A stretch of 44,984 nt of DNA from Faecalimonas sp. (GCA_020024645.1 JAHHTN010000009.1:1-44984); one strand, 5' to 3'; positions 8,655-18,353 are shown, counted from the first letter of the stretch. Numbers and translations are program-made. The notes: generated from the sequence alone by a model not told the origin.

Positions 8655-9650
8655 ATGGGATTTATTGACGAAATTAAAGCAAAGGCGAAAGCCAACAAGA
8701 AAACAATTGTACTTCCTGAGACGGAAGATATCAGAACATACGAAGCAGCTGAAGCAGTATTAAAAGAGGGTACTGCGAACTTAGTGTTGGTTGGAAGCAA
8801 AGAAGAAATTGAAAAAAACCGTGTGGGATTCGATATTAGTGGAGCGACTATTGTAGATCCAGCAACAGATGAAAAGACAGCATCATATATCGAAAAATTA
8901 GTAGAACTTCGTCAAGCGAAAGGCATGACTGAAGAACAAGCAAAAGAGTTGCTTTTAAATAATTACTTGTATTATGGAGTTATGATGGTGAAAATGGGCG
9001 ATGCAGATGGAATGGTATCTGGAGCATGTCATTCTACAGCAGACACATTAAGACCATGTTTACAGATTTTGAAAACAAAACCAGGAACAAAATTAGTGTC
9101 TGCATTTTTTGTTATGGTTGTACCTGAGTGTGAAATGGGTGCGAACGGAACATTTATTTTTGGTGATTCAGGACTTGAACAGAATCCTGATCCTGAGAAG
9201 TTGGCAGCAATTGCACTTTCATCCGCAGAATCATTTGAATTACTTGTAGGAGAAGAACCAAAAGTAGCAATGCTTTCTCATTCGACAAAAGGAAGCGCAA
9301 AACATACTGATGTTGATAAAGTGGTAGAAGCAACACGCATTGCAAAAGAACTTGCTCCTAATTTAATGTTAGATGGTGAATTACAGTTAGATGCTGCGAT
9401 TGTTCCTGAAATTGGAGAATCAAAAGCGCCAGGAAGTGCTGTCGCAGGCCATGCAAACGTTCTTATTTTCCCTGACTTAGACGCAGGAAATATCGGATAT
9501 AAGCTTGTACAAAGATTGGCAAAGGCAGAAGCGTATGGACCATTAACTCAGGGAATTGCAAAACCTGTTAATGACTTATCTCGTGGATGTAGTGCGAAAG
9601 ATATTGAAGGAGTAGTTGCTATTACAGCAGTTCAGGCTCAAGCTGAATAA
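8655..9650 (+). CDS. pta: Phosphate acetyltransferase
   Basis: Converts acetyl-CoA and phosphate to acetyl phosphate and CoA, first half of acetate fermentation. At 331 residues it is the short form: one PTA/PTB domain, without the N-terminal regulatory regions of the long enteric enzyme. Family segments include KTIVLPETEDIRT at the start, DGMVSGACHSTADTLRP near 117, FGDSGLEQNPDPEKLA near 170 and the late NVLIFPDLDAGNIGYKLVQR. AGGGG lies ahead of the ATG. ackA follows after 54 nt, so the two form an operon. Confidence 0.97.
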   Translation: MGFIDEIKAKAKANKKTIVLPETEDIRTYEAAEAVLKEGTANLVLVGSKEEIEKNRVGFDISGATIVDPATDEKTASYIEKLVELRQAKGMTEEQAKELLLNNYLYYGVMMVKMGDADGMVSGACHSTADTLRPCLQILKTKPGTKLVSAFFVMVVPECEMGANGTFIFGDSGLEQNPDPEKLAAIALSSAESFELLVGEEPKVAMLSHSTKGSAKHTDVDKVVEATRIAKELAPNLMLDGELQLDAAIVPEIGESKAPGSAVAGHANVLIFPDLDAGNIGYKLVQRLAKAEAYGPLTQGIAKPVNDLSRGCSAKDIEGVVAITAVQAQAE

Positions 9651-9652
9651 TC

Positions 9653-9675
9653 TAATCATCTGATAGGAATGATTA
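9653..9675 (+). other. Small hairpin between pta and ackA
   Basis: TAATCAT (9653-9659) and ATGATTA (9669-9675) pair across a 9-nt loop just after the pta stop. It has no T-tract, so it looks like an mRNA-processing or stability element rather than a terminator. Confidence 0.4.
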
Positions 9676-9704
9676 TGATATAAAATAAGATGGAGGAAAA
9701 GAAA

Positions 9705-10895
9705 ATGAATGTATTAGTTATTAATTGCGGTAGTTCATCATTAAAATTTCAGTTAATCAATTCTGAAACGGAAGATGTACTTGCAAAAGGGCTTTGTGAG
9801 AGAATTGGTATTGACGGAAGTCTTACATACCAGCCAGTAGGAAAAGACAAAGTAACAACAGAAAAAGCAATGCCAACACATACAGAGGCAATTCAGTTTG
9901 TTATTGATGCACTCACAGATGCTGAAAGAGGAGTTGTAAAAAGTTTAGAAGAAATCAATGCGGTAGGTCATCGTGTTGTACATGGTGGAGAAAAATTTGC
10001 GAATTCTGTAGTGATCACAGATGAAGTTATTTCTGCAATCGCTGAATGTAACGATTTGGCTCCATTGCATAATCCGGCAAACTTAATTGGTATCAATGCT
10101 TGTGCAAAGTTAATGCCAAATACTCCAATGGTTGCCGTATTTGATACAGCATTCCATCAGACAATGCCTGAGGCTGCTTATATGTATGGATTGCCATATG
10201 AATATTATGAAAAATATAAAGTTAGACGTTATGGTTTCCATGGAACAAGTCATAGTTTTGTTTCCAAAAGAGTGGCAGAATTATTAAACAGACCATATGA
10301 AGAATTAAAAACTGTTGTATGCCATTTGGGAAATGGTGCAAGCGTGTGTGCTGTTAAAAATGGGAAGTCAGTAGATACTTCTATGGGACTTACTCCTCTT
10401 GAAGGATTAGTGATGGGAACTCGTTCAGGAGATATTGATCCAGCCATTCTTGAATTTCTTGCAAAGAAAGAAAATTTAGATATTGCAGGATTAATGAATG
10501 TGTTAAACAAGAAATCAGGTGTGTTTGGTTTATCTGATAATTTATCAAGTGATTTCCGTGATTTAACTGCTGGTGCAGCAAATGGAAATAAACCAGCACA
10601 AATCGCTCTTGATGTATTCTGCTATCGTGTGGCAAAATATGTAGGAAGTTATGTGGCAGCTATGAACGGTGTAGATGCAATTGCGTTTACAGCTGGGATT
10701 GGTGAAAATGTATCTCTTGTTCGTTCAAAAGTTTGTGAATATCTTGGATATTTAGGTATTACTGTAGATGCAGAAGCGAATGCAAAAGGTGGAGAAGAAA
10801 TTACTATTTCTACATCAGACTCAAAAGTAAAAGTGTTAGTTGTGCCTACAAATGAAGAACTTGCAATTGCCCGTGAAACAGTTGCGTTAATTTAA
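9705..10895 (+). CDS. ackA: Acetate kinase
   Basis: Transfers phosphate from acetyl phosphate to ADP, giving acetate and ATP. The protein has 396 residues in the ASKHA fold. Visible motifs: N-terminal VLVINCGSSSLKFQL, RVVHGGE near residue 87, the catalytic-region FDTAFHQTMP near 145, RRYGFHGTSH near 172, and FTAGIGENV near 320. An in-frame ATG at 9690 lies upstream, but GGAGG at 9692-9696 overlaps it and fits the ATG at 9705. Transcribed with pta; I see no strong terminator before the next promoter. Confidence 0.97.
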   Translation: MNVLVINCGSSSLKFQLINSETEDVLAKGLCERIGIDGSLTYQPVGKDKVTTEKAMPTHTEAIQFVIDALTDAERGVVKSLEEINAVGHRVVHGGEKFANSVVITDEVISAIAECNDLAPLHNPANLIGINACAKLMPNTPMVAVFDTAFHQTMPEAAYMYGLPYEYYEKYKVRRYGFHGTSHSFVSKRVAELLNRPYEELKTVVCHLGNGASVCAVKNGKSVDTSMGLTPLEGLVMGTRSGDIDPAILEFLAKKENLDIAGLMNVLNKKSGVFGLSDNLSSDFRDLTAGAANGNKPAQIALDVFCYRVAKYVGSYVAAMNGVDAIAFTAGIGENVSLVRSKVCEYLGYLGITVDAEANAKGGEEITISTSDSKVKVLVVPTNEELAIARETVALI

Positions 10896-10916
10896 TAAAA
10901 ATTTTTTAATAATTAA

Positions 10917-10944
10917 TTGACAAATTTGTTTTACATGATATAAT
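10917..10944 (+). promoter_or_regulatory. Promoter of the DUF177-rpmF operon
   Basis: TTGACA at 10917-10922 and TATAAT at 10939-10944, with a 16-nt spacer; both boxes match consensus exactly. Transcription would begin near 10951, which rules out the upstream ATG at 10954 as a normal start. Confidence 0.8.
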
Positions 10945-10971
10945 AGTTTAGGTATGAATAGGAGTAACATT

Positions 10972-11490
10972 ATGTTAATTAACCTATCAGATGTTTTGAC
11001 TGAACATCATAAGACAATTGAACAAGATTGTTCGATTGAAATGCAAGAATTTAAAAGTGAGTTAGGTAGTTTTCCTATTACAAAAAAAGAGAATCTTCAT
11101 ATTGTGATTAAATATATCAAGGGAAGAGAACTTTTTATTCGAGGAAATACAAAATTTACTATTATAATTCCTTGTGACCGTTGCCTAGAAGATGTTCCAA
11201 CTGAATTTAAATTGGATTTTGAGAAAACGGTTGATTTAAGTGATGAACAGGAAAACGAATTAGATGAAAAGAATTATATTGACGGATATCATTTAGACGT
11301 AGACAAATTACTCTACAATGAGATTTTGATAGGATGGCCGATGAAAATTCTATGCAGCGATGACTGTAAAGGCATTTGCAACGTATGTGGTCAAAATCTA
11401 AATAAGGGAACTTGTGACTGTGAAGATACGAGTCTTGACCCTAGAATGTCAGTTATCCGCGATGTGTTTAAGAATTTTAAGGAGGTGTAA
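10972..11490 (+). CDS. DUF177 (YceD-type) protein, partner of rpmF
   Basis: DUF177 protein of 172 residues. It has cysteine pairs: C-D-R-C in the middle and C-K-G-I-C-N-V-C-G plus C-D-C near the C-terminus, probably a metal site. Family members are nearly always encoded just before rpmF and are linked to 23S rRNA/large-subunit accumulation; the molecular mechanism is not settled. GGAG at 10961-10964 and the promoter position favour the ATG at 10972 over 10954. The rpmF ribosome site AAGGAGGTG overlaps its final codons and stop, so the two genes are tightly coupled. Confidence 0.9.
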   Translation: MLINLSDVLTEHHKTIEQDCSIEMQEFKSELGSFPITKKENLHIVIKYIKGRELFIRGNTKFTIIIPCDRCLEDVPTEFKLDFEKTVDLSDEQENELDEKNYIDGYHLDVDKLLYNEILIGWPMKILCSDDCKGICNVCGQNLNKGTCDCEDTSLDPRMSVIRDVFKNFKEV

Positions 11491-11493
11491 TCT

Positions 11494-11673
11494 ATGTCAA
11501 TTTGTCCAAAAAATAAATCTTCTAAAGCAAGAAGAGACAAAAGAAGAGCGAACTGGAAAATGAGTGCTCCAAATTTAGTGAAATGTAGCAAATGTGGAGA
11601 ATTAATGATGCCTCATCGCGTATGTAAAGCTTGTGGCTCATACAACAAAAAAGAAATTGTTTCAGTTGACTAA
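11494..11673 (+). CDS. rpmF: 50S ribosomal protein L32
   Basis: Large-subunit protein of 59 residues. It starts MSICPKNKSSKARRDKRRAN, followed by the W-K-M-S-A-P segment. It carries two CxxC pairs (C-S-K-C-G and C-K-A-C-G), the zinc-binding form of L32. AAGGAGGTG precedes the ATG by 8 nt and overlaps the end of the DUF177 gene. A terminator follows 20 nt after the stop. Confidence 0.96.
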   Translation: MSICPKNKSSKARRDKRRANWKMSAPNLVKCSKCGELMMPHRVCKACGSYNKKEIVSVD

Positions 11674-11692
11674 TAGGTGTTTATACCTAAGA

Positions 11693-11725
11693 AGCGTGAG
11701 TTTATAATGTGAACTCACGCTTTTT
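11693..11725 (+). terminator. Intrinsic terminator after rpmF
   Basis: GCGTGAGTT (11694-11702) pairs with AACTCACGC (11712-11720) and is followed directly by five T. It separates DUF177-rpmF from plsX. Confidence 0.9.
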
Positions 11726-11743
11726 CTGTATTGAAATTAGGTA

Positions 11744-11772
11744 TTGCTTTTTAAGATAATGTTTAGTAAAAT
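11744..11772 (+). promoter_or_regulatory. Candidate promoter of plsX
   Basis: TTGCTT (11744-11749), 17-nt spacer, TAAAAT (11767-11772). An alternative is TTGAAA (11731-11736) with GATAAT (11755-11760). A promoter is expected here because a strong terminator lies just upstream. I see no convincing FapR-type dyad. Confidence 0.4.
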
Positions 11773-11799
11773 TAGCATTAGCAATTAGGAGGTAGAAGC

Positions 11800-12813
11800 A
11801 TGTCTGAAATTACAAAAGTAGCATTAGATGCTATGGGTGGTGATAATGCACCAAAAGCAATTATTCAAGGGGCATTAGATGTTATAACAAAAAGACAAGA
11901 TATTCATGTTTTTCTTGTAGGGAAAGAAAAAATTATAGAAGAAGAATTAAACAAACATGAATATCCAAAGGAACAGATTTCTATTGTAAATGCAACAGAA
12001 ATTATAGAAACAGCAGAACCACCAGTAATGGCAATTCGTAGAAAGAAAGATTCTTCTATTGTGGTAGCAATGAATATGGTAAAAACTGGACAAGCAGATG
12101 CTTTTGTTTCGGCAGGAAGTTCAGGAGCGATTCTCGTAGGAGGGCAGGTTCTTGTTGGAAGGATCAAAGGTGTTGAAAGACCACCATTAGCACCGTTGAT
12201 TCCAACAAAGAATGGTGTTTCTCTGTTGATTGATTGTGGAGCAAATGTAGATGCTAGACCATCTCATCTTGTTCAGTTTGCCAAGATGGGTTCAATTTAT
12301 ATGAAAAATGTTATTGGTATCGACAACCCAAAAGTAGCTATTGTTAATATTGGTGCTGAAGAAGAAAAAGGAAACGCCTTGGTGAAAGAAACATTTCCTC
12401 TATTGAAAGCGTGTGAGGATATTAATTTTATTGGCAGTATAGAAGCAAGAGAAATTCCTCATGGAGAAGCTGATGTTATTGTCTGTGAAGCCTTTGTCGG
12501 AAATGTTATTTTAAAATTATTTGAAGGTGTAGGATCAACATTAATAAGCCAAATTAAAAACGGGTTGATGACAAATGTTCGAAGTAAAATAGGGGCCTTA
12601 TTAGTAAAACCAACTTTAAAAGAAACGTTAAAGAAATTTGACGCAAGTGAATATGGCGGAGCACCATTATTGGGGTTAAATGGATTGGTTGTAAAAACGC
12701 ATGGGAATTCTACTGCAAAAGAGGTGGCGAATTCTATTATTCAATGTGTTACGTTCAAAGAACAGCGTATTAATGATAAGATTAAAGAAACTATTCAAAA
12801 GAAAGTTGAATAA
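11800..12813 (+). CDS. plsX: Phosphate acyltransferase PlsX
   Basis: Makes acyl phosphate from acyl-ACP and phosphate for phosphatidic acid synthesis; a peripheral membrane enzyme. 337 residues. Diagnostic segments: N-terminal ALDAMGGDNAPKAII, the SAGSSGAILVGG loop near residue 105, and the LLIDCGANVDARP segment near 145. AGGAGGT precedes the ATG. acpP follows after 25 nt, matching the plsX-acpP functional link, since ACP carries its substrate. Confidence 0.97.
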   Translation: MSEITKVALDAMGGDNAPKAIIQGALDVITKRQDIHVFLVGKEKIIEEELNKHEYPKEQISIVNATEIIETAEPPVMAIRRKKDSSIVVAMNMVKTGQADAFVSAGSSGAILVGGQVLVGRIKGVERPPLAPLIPTKNGVSLLIDCGANVDARPSHLVQFAKMGSIYMKNVIGIDNPKVAIVNIGAEEEKGNALVKETFPLLKACEDINFIGSIEAREIPHGEADVIVCEAFVGNVILKLFEGVGSTLISQIKNGLMTNVRSKIGALLVKPTLKETLKKFDASEYGGAPLLGLNGLVVKTHGNSTAKEVANSIIQCVTFKEQRINDKIKETIQKKVE

Positions 12814-12838
12814 GATATAAGAAAAGAGAGGGTTAATT

Positions 12839-13069
12839 ATGGAATTTGAAAAAATCAAAGAAATTATTGAAGATGTATTAAATGTGGGGGCTGAAGAAAT
12901 TACAATGGATACAACTTTTGTAGATGATTTGGGTGCAGATTCATTAGATATTTTCCAAATCATTATGGGTATTGAAGAAGCGTTTGACATTGAAATCGAA
13001 AATGAAGATGCAGAAAAAATTGTTACTGTAGGCGATGCTGTAGAACAAATTAAAAATGCTATTAACTAA
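12839..13069 (+). CDS. acpP: Acyl carrier protein
   Basis: Carries growing fatty acyl chains on a phosphopantetheine arm. 76 residues, very acidic. The attachment serine is Ser35 in the G-A-D-S-L-D motif. The sequence F-V-D-D-L-G-A-D-S-L-D is the canonical signature. Transcribed with plsX, and followed by a short terminator before rnc. Confidence 0.97.
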   Translation: MEFEKIKEIIEDVLNVGAEEITMDTTFVDDLGADSLDIFQIIMGIEEAFDIEIENEDAEKIVTVGDAVEQIKNAIN

Positions 13070-13079
13070 ACAATAACGG

Positions 13080-13100
13080 AAAAGCCCACAAGGGCTTTTT
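13080..13100 (+). terminator. Terminator or attenuator between acpP and rnc
   Basis: AAAGCCC (13081-13087) pairs with GGGCTTT (13092-13098) across a 4-nt loop and is followed by more T. I see no clear promoter between it and rnc, so partial readthrough probably feeds rnc-smc-ftsY. Confidence 0.8.
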
Positions 13101-13119
13101 CATTTTATGAGGGAGAAAT

Positions 13120-13815
13120 ATGAAACAAAAATTTAAAGAATTAGAAAGAAAAATAGGTTACGAATTTCAACAGCTTAATTTGCTTGAGCAGGCAATGTGC
13201 CATAGTTCTTATGCCAATGAAAAGCATATGGAAAAGAGTGAATGTAATGAACGTTTAGAATTTTTAGGAGATGCTATTTTAGAACTTGTATCAAGTGAAT
13301 TTTTATTTTTTGAGAATCCAAAGATGCCAGAAGGAGAATTGACAAGAACGAGAGCAAGTATTGTTTGTGAACCATCTCTTGCATTTTGTGCGCGAGAATT
13401 GGATTTGGGATCATATTTATTATTAGGAAAAGGAGAAGAAACTACTGGTGGAAGATTTAGGGATTCTCTTACTTCCGATGCATTAGAAGCATTGATTGGA
13501 GCAATTTATTTAGATGGTGGTTTTGCTAGTGCAAAAGAGTTTATACACCGCTTTATTTTAAATGATTTGGAACATAAAAAACTCTTTTTTGATAGCAAGA
13601 CTATCTTGCAAGAGATTGTGCAAGGAGATTTTAATGAATCTATTAAATATACACTTCTTAAGGAGGAAGGACCAGATCATAATAAATCTTTCTTTATTTC
13701 CGTTTCTATCGGGAATGAAGTTTATGGAAATGGTAAAGGTAGAACTAAGAAGGCAGCAGAACAGGAGGCTGCATATCAGGCGATTTTAGAATTGCATAAA
13801 AGAAAGTTGAAATAG
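13120..13815 (+). CDS. rnc: Ribonuclease III
   Basis: Endonuclease for double-stranded RNA, processing rRNA precursors and some mRNAs. 231 residues. The catalytic signature ERLEFLGDAILE is at about 44-55, and the second acidic site, DALEALIGAIYLDGG, near 127. The C-terminal double-stranded-RNA-binding domain spans about 157-228 and ends with the G-x-G-x-x-K-K-A-A-E-Q-x-A-A pattern. GGGAG lies 8 nt before the ATG. smc follows after 8 nt; rnc-smc-ftsY is a conserved Bacillota order. Confidence 0.97.
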   Translation: MKQKFKELERKIGYEFQQLNLLEQAMCHSSYANEKHMEKSECNERLEFLGDAILELVSSEFLFFENPKMPEGELTRTRASIVCEPSLAFCARELDLGSYLLLGKGEETTGGRFRDSLTSDALEALIGAIYLDGGFASAKEFIHRFILNDLEHKKLFFDSKTILQEIVQGDFNESIKYTLLKEEGPDHNKSFFISVSIGNEVYGNGKGRTKKAAEQEAAYQAILELHKRKLK

Positions 13816-13823
13816 GGTGCTAT

Positions 13824-16800
13824 ATGTATTTAAAGAGTATTGAAGTACAAGGATTTAAATCTTTTGCAAACAAAATAGTATTTGATTTTCATAATGGAAT
13901 TACTGGGATTGTCGGGCCAAATGGGAGTGGAAAAAGTAATGTTGCAGATGCAGTTAGATGGGTTTTAGGAGAGCAAAGAGCAAAACAATTACGAGGAGGC
14001 TCTATGCAAGATGTTATTTTTTCAGGAACAGAAAATAGAAAACCGTTAAGTTATGCTTCTGTTGCAATTACGCTTGATAATACAGATCATCAATTAGCTA
14101 TTGATTTTCAAGAAGTTACGGTAACAAGAAAATTGTATCGTTCCGGCGAAAGTGAATATTTAATCAATGGAAGTATATGTCGTTTAAAAGATGTAAACGA
14201 ATTATTTTATGATACTGGTATTGGGAAAGAAGGATATTCTATTATTGGACAAGGGCAAATTGATAAAATATTAAGCGGCAAACCAGAAGAGCGAAGAGAA
14301 CTATTTGATGAAGCTGCAGGAATCGTTAAATTTAAAAAAAGAAAAAATATGTCCGTTAAAAAACTTGAAGAAGAAACACAAAATTTACTTCGAGTTACAG
14401 ATATTTTATCTGAATTGGAAAAGCGAATTGGTCCTTTAGAGAAACAGTCTGAGAAAGCGAAAGAATATTTAAAAAAGAAAGAAAAATTAAAATTATATGA
14501 TATTAATCTCTTCTTGTTAGAAAGCGTTCGTATACGCGAAGAAATCAAGGGATTAGAAAAACAGTTAACAAATACAACCGAAGAAATTGATGCTACACAA
14601 ACAAAATATGATTATACAAAAACAGAGTATGAGAATATTGAAAATCAGTTAGAAAAGCTCGATCATACGATAGAAGATGTAAAAAAACAACTTAGCGAAA
14701 CACAATTGTCAAAGCAACAACTTACTGGTCAGATTGAGTTATTGAAGGAACAGATTAACAGTGAGAAAATAAGTGAAAATCATTGTAGTCAGCGTTCGTC
14801 TAATATTTATGAGGAGATTGCTATACACAAAAATCAGCAAGAAGAATATTTACAAAACAAGAAGATTCTAGCACAAAAAATAGATGATAGAAAAAATGAA
14901 GAGAATGAAATTAATTCGAAATTGAATCAAATTCAACGACATATTATGGAATTATCTTCTAATGTTGAGCAATGGAAACAAGATATTATGGATGTTCTTA
15001 ATCAAAGAGCGGCGACAAAAGCGAAAATGCAACATTTTGATACATTGCTTGGTCAGATTAATGTTCGCAAAGCAGAGATGAATAAACGGTTAATTGAAGT
15101 AAGTAGTGATGCAAGTGGACAGGATGAGACGATTCAAAAATATGAATATGAATTAAAAGAAATTACTGGTGAAATTCAAAATAATGTTGCTGAAGTAAAA
15201 AAACAGGAAGAAAATATAAAGCGTTTGCAAGAAACAATTGCAAATCAAGCTGAACAATTACGCATAAAACAAACAACCTATCATCGAGAATCCTCTCGTT
15301 TGGAATCTTTAACAAATATCACAGAACGATATGATGGGTATGGAAATAGCATTCGTAAAATAATGGAGAAAAAAGATCAAGAAAGCGGATTACTTGGTGT
15401 TGTTGCTGATTTAATTAAAGTTGATAAAAAATATGAAATTGCCATTGAAACAGCTCTAGGGGGAAGTATTCAAAATATTGTGACAGATAATGAAGATACT
15501 GCTAAGAAAATGATTCAATATTTAAAGCAAAATAAATTAGGGAGAGCAACATTTCTTCCAGTAACTGGTATTACAGTTGGAGGAATGATTCGTTATCCGG
15601 AAGCTTTAAAGGAAAAAGGGGTAATTGGGCTTGCAAATACACTTGTTATTGTAGAAGAAAAATATAAAGTTCTTGCTGAGAATCTTCTTGGAAGAACAAT
15701 TGTTGTAGAAAAAATTGATGATGGAATAAAGCTTGCAAGAAAATATAGACAATCACTTCGCATTGTTACAGCAGAAGGCGAATTGATTAACCCAGGAGGA
15801 GCTATTACTGGTGGAACGTTTAAAAATACAAGCAATTTGTTGAGTAGACGTAGAGAAATTGAAGAAACTGAAAAAGTAATTGTGCAATTAAAGAAAGAAT
15901 TGACTGTGTGGGAAGAGAAGCTTGCAGAATCAAAGGCAGAAAGAGCAGATTGCTACAAAAAAATTGAATGTACAAAGCAGAAGTTGCAGAAAAAATATGT
16001 TATTCAAAATACGTTGAAAATGAATTTAGACCAAGCAAGTATGCAAAAAGAAAATATTTTAAAAATGGCTAGTGATATGCTTTCTGAAGGAAAAGAATTG
16101 GAAGCACAAGTTACCGAACTTTTAGAAAGTCAAGAATCCATTCAAATTGAATTAGAGACTTCTGAAAAAATAGAAAAAGAATTAAACAAAAAAATCGAAG
16201 AAGAACAGATTCTTTTAGAAAAGGAAAAAAATACAGAGAGTAAAATTGTACACAAAGTGGAAAATATTCACCTAGTATTGGCGAATTTAGAACAGAAAAA
16301 AGATTTTATTCTTGAGAATCTTTTGCGCATACAAGAGGAAACAGAGAAATATCAAGAAGAATTGCAACAGTTAATTCAAAAAAAAGAAAAATCTTCTTTG
16401 GAAATTGAAGAAAAGCAAAAACAAATTCAAGAAATTCAAACAACTATCTTGCATTCTCAAGATGCATTTGAAGAGTTTGAATTAAAAATCCAAAAATTAA
16501 ATCAAGAAAAAGAATTTTTGACGAAAAAAAATAAAGATTTTTTAGAAAAACGAGAAACTCTGTCAAGACATATAGCGGATTTAGATAAGGAAAAATTCCG
16601 ATTGACAAATAAGAAAGAAGGATTCGAAGAAACTTTAGAAAAACAAATTAATTATATGTGGGAAGAGTATGAAATCACATATAGTAAGGCACGTGAATTG
16701 CGAAATGAAAGATTTACCAGTTTATCTGAAATAAAACATCAGATTCAACTTTTAAAATCTGATATTCGCAATCTAGGTTCAGTTAATGTAAACGCAATAG

Positions 16801-17384
16801 AAGACTATAAAAATGTTTTTGAACGATATGAATTTTTAAAGACACAATATAATGATTTGGTGGAAGCAAAGGAAACCCTCATTCAGATTATTAAAGAATT
16901 GGATATTTCTATGAGAAAGCAATTTTCAGAACGATTTAAGGAAATTGCAAACGAATTTGATAGAGTGTTTAAACAATTATTTGGTGGTGGAAAAGGAACT
17001 CTTGCATTAATAGATGATGATGATATATTAGAAGCAGGAATAAGAATTATTGCACAGCCACCAGGGAAAAAATTACAGAATATGATGCAATTATCTGGTG
17101 GAGAAAAAGCATTGACAGCAATTTCCTTATTATTTGCTATACAAAATCTAAAACCATCACCATTTTGCCTTCTCGATGAAATTGAGGCAGCGCTTGATGA
17201 TTCGAATGTAACAAGATTTGCGCAATATCTTCATAAATTAAAGCAAAATACACAATTTATTGTAATTACACATAGACGTGGTACAATGGCAGCTGCAGAT
17301 AGATTATATGGTATTACTATGCAAGAAAAAGGGGTTTCCACATTGGTATCTGTGGATTTGTTGGAAAAAGATTTAACAAAATAG
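13824..17384 (+). CDS. smc: Chromosome segregation ATPase SMC
   Basis: Core subunit of the SMC-ScpAB condensin. 1186 residues, the usual length. The N-terminal head has the Walker A loop GPNGSGKSN at 31-39. Two long coiled coils (about 170-500 and 690-1010) flank the hinge, which runs from about 520 (GVVADLI) to 670 and includes the GGAITGGTF glycines near 657. The C-terminal head has the ABC signature LSGGEKA near 1090 and Walker B FCLLDEIEAALDD near 1112. The ribosome site is weak (GGGTG). scpA and scpB are not in the window. Confidence 0.98.
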   Translation: MYLKSIEVQGFKSFANKIVFDFHNGITGIVGPNGSGKSNVADAVRWVLGEQRAKQLRGGSMQDVIFSGTENRKPLSYASVAITLDNTDHQLAIDFQEVTVTRKLYRSGESEYLINGSICRLKDVNELFYDTGIGKEGYSIIGQGQIDKILSGKPEERRELFDEAAGIVKFKKRKNMSVKKLEEETQNLLRVTDILSELEKRIGPLEKQSEKAKEYLKKKEKLKLYDINLFLLESVRIREEIKGLEKQLTNTTEEIDATQTKYDYTKTEYENIENQLEKLDHTIEDVKKQLSETQLSKQQLTGQIELLKEQINSEKISENHCSQRSSNIYEEIAIHKNQQEEYLQNKKILAQKIDDRKNEENEINSKLNQIQRHIMELSSNVEQWKQDIMDVLNQRAATKAKMQHFDTLLGQINVRKAEMNKRLIEVSSDASGQDETIQKYEYELKEITGEIQNNVAEVKKQEENIKRLQETIANQAEQLRIKQTTYHRESSRLESLTNITERYDGYGNSIRKIMEKKDQESGLLGVVADLIKVDKKYEIAIETALGGSIQNIVTDNEDTAKKMIQYLKQNKLGRATFLPVTGITVGGMIRYPEALKEKGVIGLANTLVIVEEKYKVLAENLLGRTIVVEKIDDGIKLARKYRQSLRIVTAEGELINPGGAITGGTFKNTSNLLSRRREIEETEKVIVQLKKELTVWEEKLAESKAERADCYKKIECTKQKLQKKYVIQNTLKMNLDQASMQKENILKMASDMLSEGKELEAQVTELLESQESIQIELETSEKIEKELNKKIEEEQILLEKEKNTESKIVHKVENIHLVLANLEQKKDFILENLLRIQEETEKYQEELQQLIQKKEKSSLEIEEKQKQIQEIQTTILHSQDAFEEFELKIQKLNQEKEFLTKKNKDFLEKRETLSRHIADLDKEKFRLTNKKEGFEETLEKQINYMWEEYEITYSKARELRNERFTSLSEIKHQIQLLKSDIRNLGSVNVNAIEDYKNVFERYEFLKTQYNDLVEAKETLIQIIKELDISMRKQFSERFKEIANEFDRVFKQLFGGGKGTLALIDDDDILEAGIRIIAQPPGKKLQNMMQLSGGEKALTAISLLFAIQNLKPSPFCLLDEIEAALDDSNVTRFAQYLHKLKQNTQFIVITHRRGTMAAADRLYGITMQEKGVSTLVSVDLLEKDLTK

Positions 17385-17394
17385 GAGAAATATT

Positions 17395-18339
17395 ATGAGT
17401 GACGAAAAAAAAGGTTTTTTTAAACGACTTGTTTCAGGGTTAACAAAGACGAGAGATAGTATTGTTTCAAGTATGGATAGTATTTTCAAAGGTTTTTCTA
17501 AAATTGATGAAGAATTTTATGAAGAACTTGAAGAAGTGCTTATTATGGGAGATCTAGGTGTACAGGCAACATATGCTATTTTAGATGATTTGCGTACAAA
17601 GGTTAAAGAACAGAAAATTAAAGAGCCTATAGAATGTAAACAACTTCTTATCGATAGTATTAAGGAGCAAATGCATGTTGGAGAAACAGCATATGAATTT
17701 GAAAATAAGACATCTGTTGTTCTTGTTATAGGTGTAAATGGAGTTGGAAAAACAACAACTATTGGGAAACTTGCAGGAAAATTACGTGCGAATAATAAAA
17801 AGGTTGTATTGGCCGCAGCTGATACATTTCGTGCTGCAGCAGGTGAACAACTTGTAGAGTGGGCAAGAAGAGCAGATGCAGAATTGATTGGTGGGCAAGA
17901 TGGGGCAGACCCTGCAGCGATTGTATATGACGCAGTAGCAGCAGCAAAAGCAAGACATGCCGATGTACTTCTTTGCGATACAGCCGGAAGGCTCCATAAT
18001 AAGAAAAATCTTATGGAAGAATTAAAGAAAATCAACCGTGTTCTTGAAAGAGAATACCCTGAAGCATATAGAGAAACTTTAGTTGTATTAGACGGAACAA
18101 CAGGACAGAATGCACTTGCACAGGCTCGTGAATTTAATGAGGTGGCGGATATTACAGGAATTGTATTAACTAAAATGGATGGTAGTGCTAAAGGTGGAAT
18201 TGCAGTAGCTATTCAATCGGAACTTAAAATACCTGTAAAATATATAGGAGTTGGAGAATCGATGGAAGATCTTCAAAAATTTGATTCTGATGAATTTGTT
18301 AATGCCTTGTTCTATGTGGATGAAACAGCAAATCAATAG
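17395..18339 (+). CDS. ftsY: Signal recognition particle receptor FtsY
   Basis: SRP-type GTPase that docks the SRP-ribosome complex at the membrane. 314 residues: an N domain (about 1-95) and a G domain. G1 is GVNGVGKTT near 113-121. The family ADTFRAAAGEQL segment lies near 142, G3 is DTAGRLHNK near 195, and G4 is TKMDGSAKGG near 260. The acidic A domain found in E. coli is missing, as is usual in Bacillota. The start is 10 nt after the smc stop. ffh and ylxM do not follow; a DUF1653-like gene takes that place. Confidence 0.97.
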   Translation: MSDEKKGFFKRLVSGLTKTRDSIVSSMDSIFKGFSKIDEEFYEELEEVLIMGDLGVQATYAILDDLRTKVKEQKIKEPIECKQLLIDSIKEQMHVGETAYEFENKTSVVLVIGVNGVGKTTTIGKLAGKLRANNKKVVLAAADTFRAAAGEQLVEWARRADAELIGGQDGADPAAIVYDAVAAAKARHADVLLCDTAGRLHNKKNLMEELKKINRVLEREYPEAYRETLVVLDGTTGQNALAQAREFNEVADITGIVLTKMDGSAKGGIAVAIQSELKIPVKYIGVGESMEDLQKFDSDEFVNALFYVDETANQ

Positions 18340-18353
18340 AAAGGGGATTAAGT

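Noticed and set aside
10896..10925. A/T-only inverted repeats after ackA as a terminator
   Set aside because: No G/C pairs in the stem; such pairing is expected by chance in this composition.
17517..18035. 172-codon open frame on the minus strand
   Set aside because: It is antisense to ftsY, whose GTPase motifs are intact. It has no ribosome site and a serine/alanine-rich composition typical of a shadow frame.
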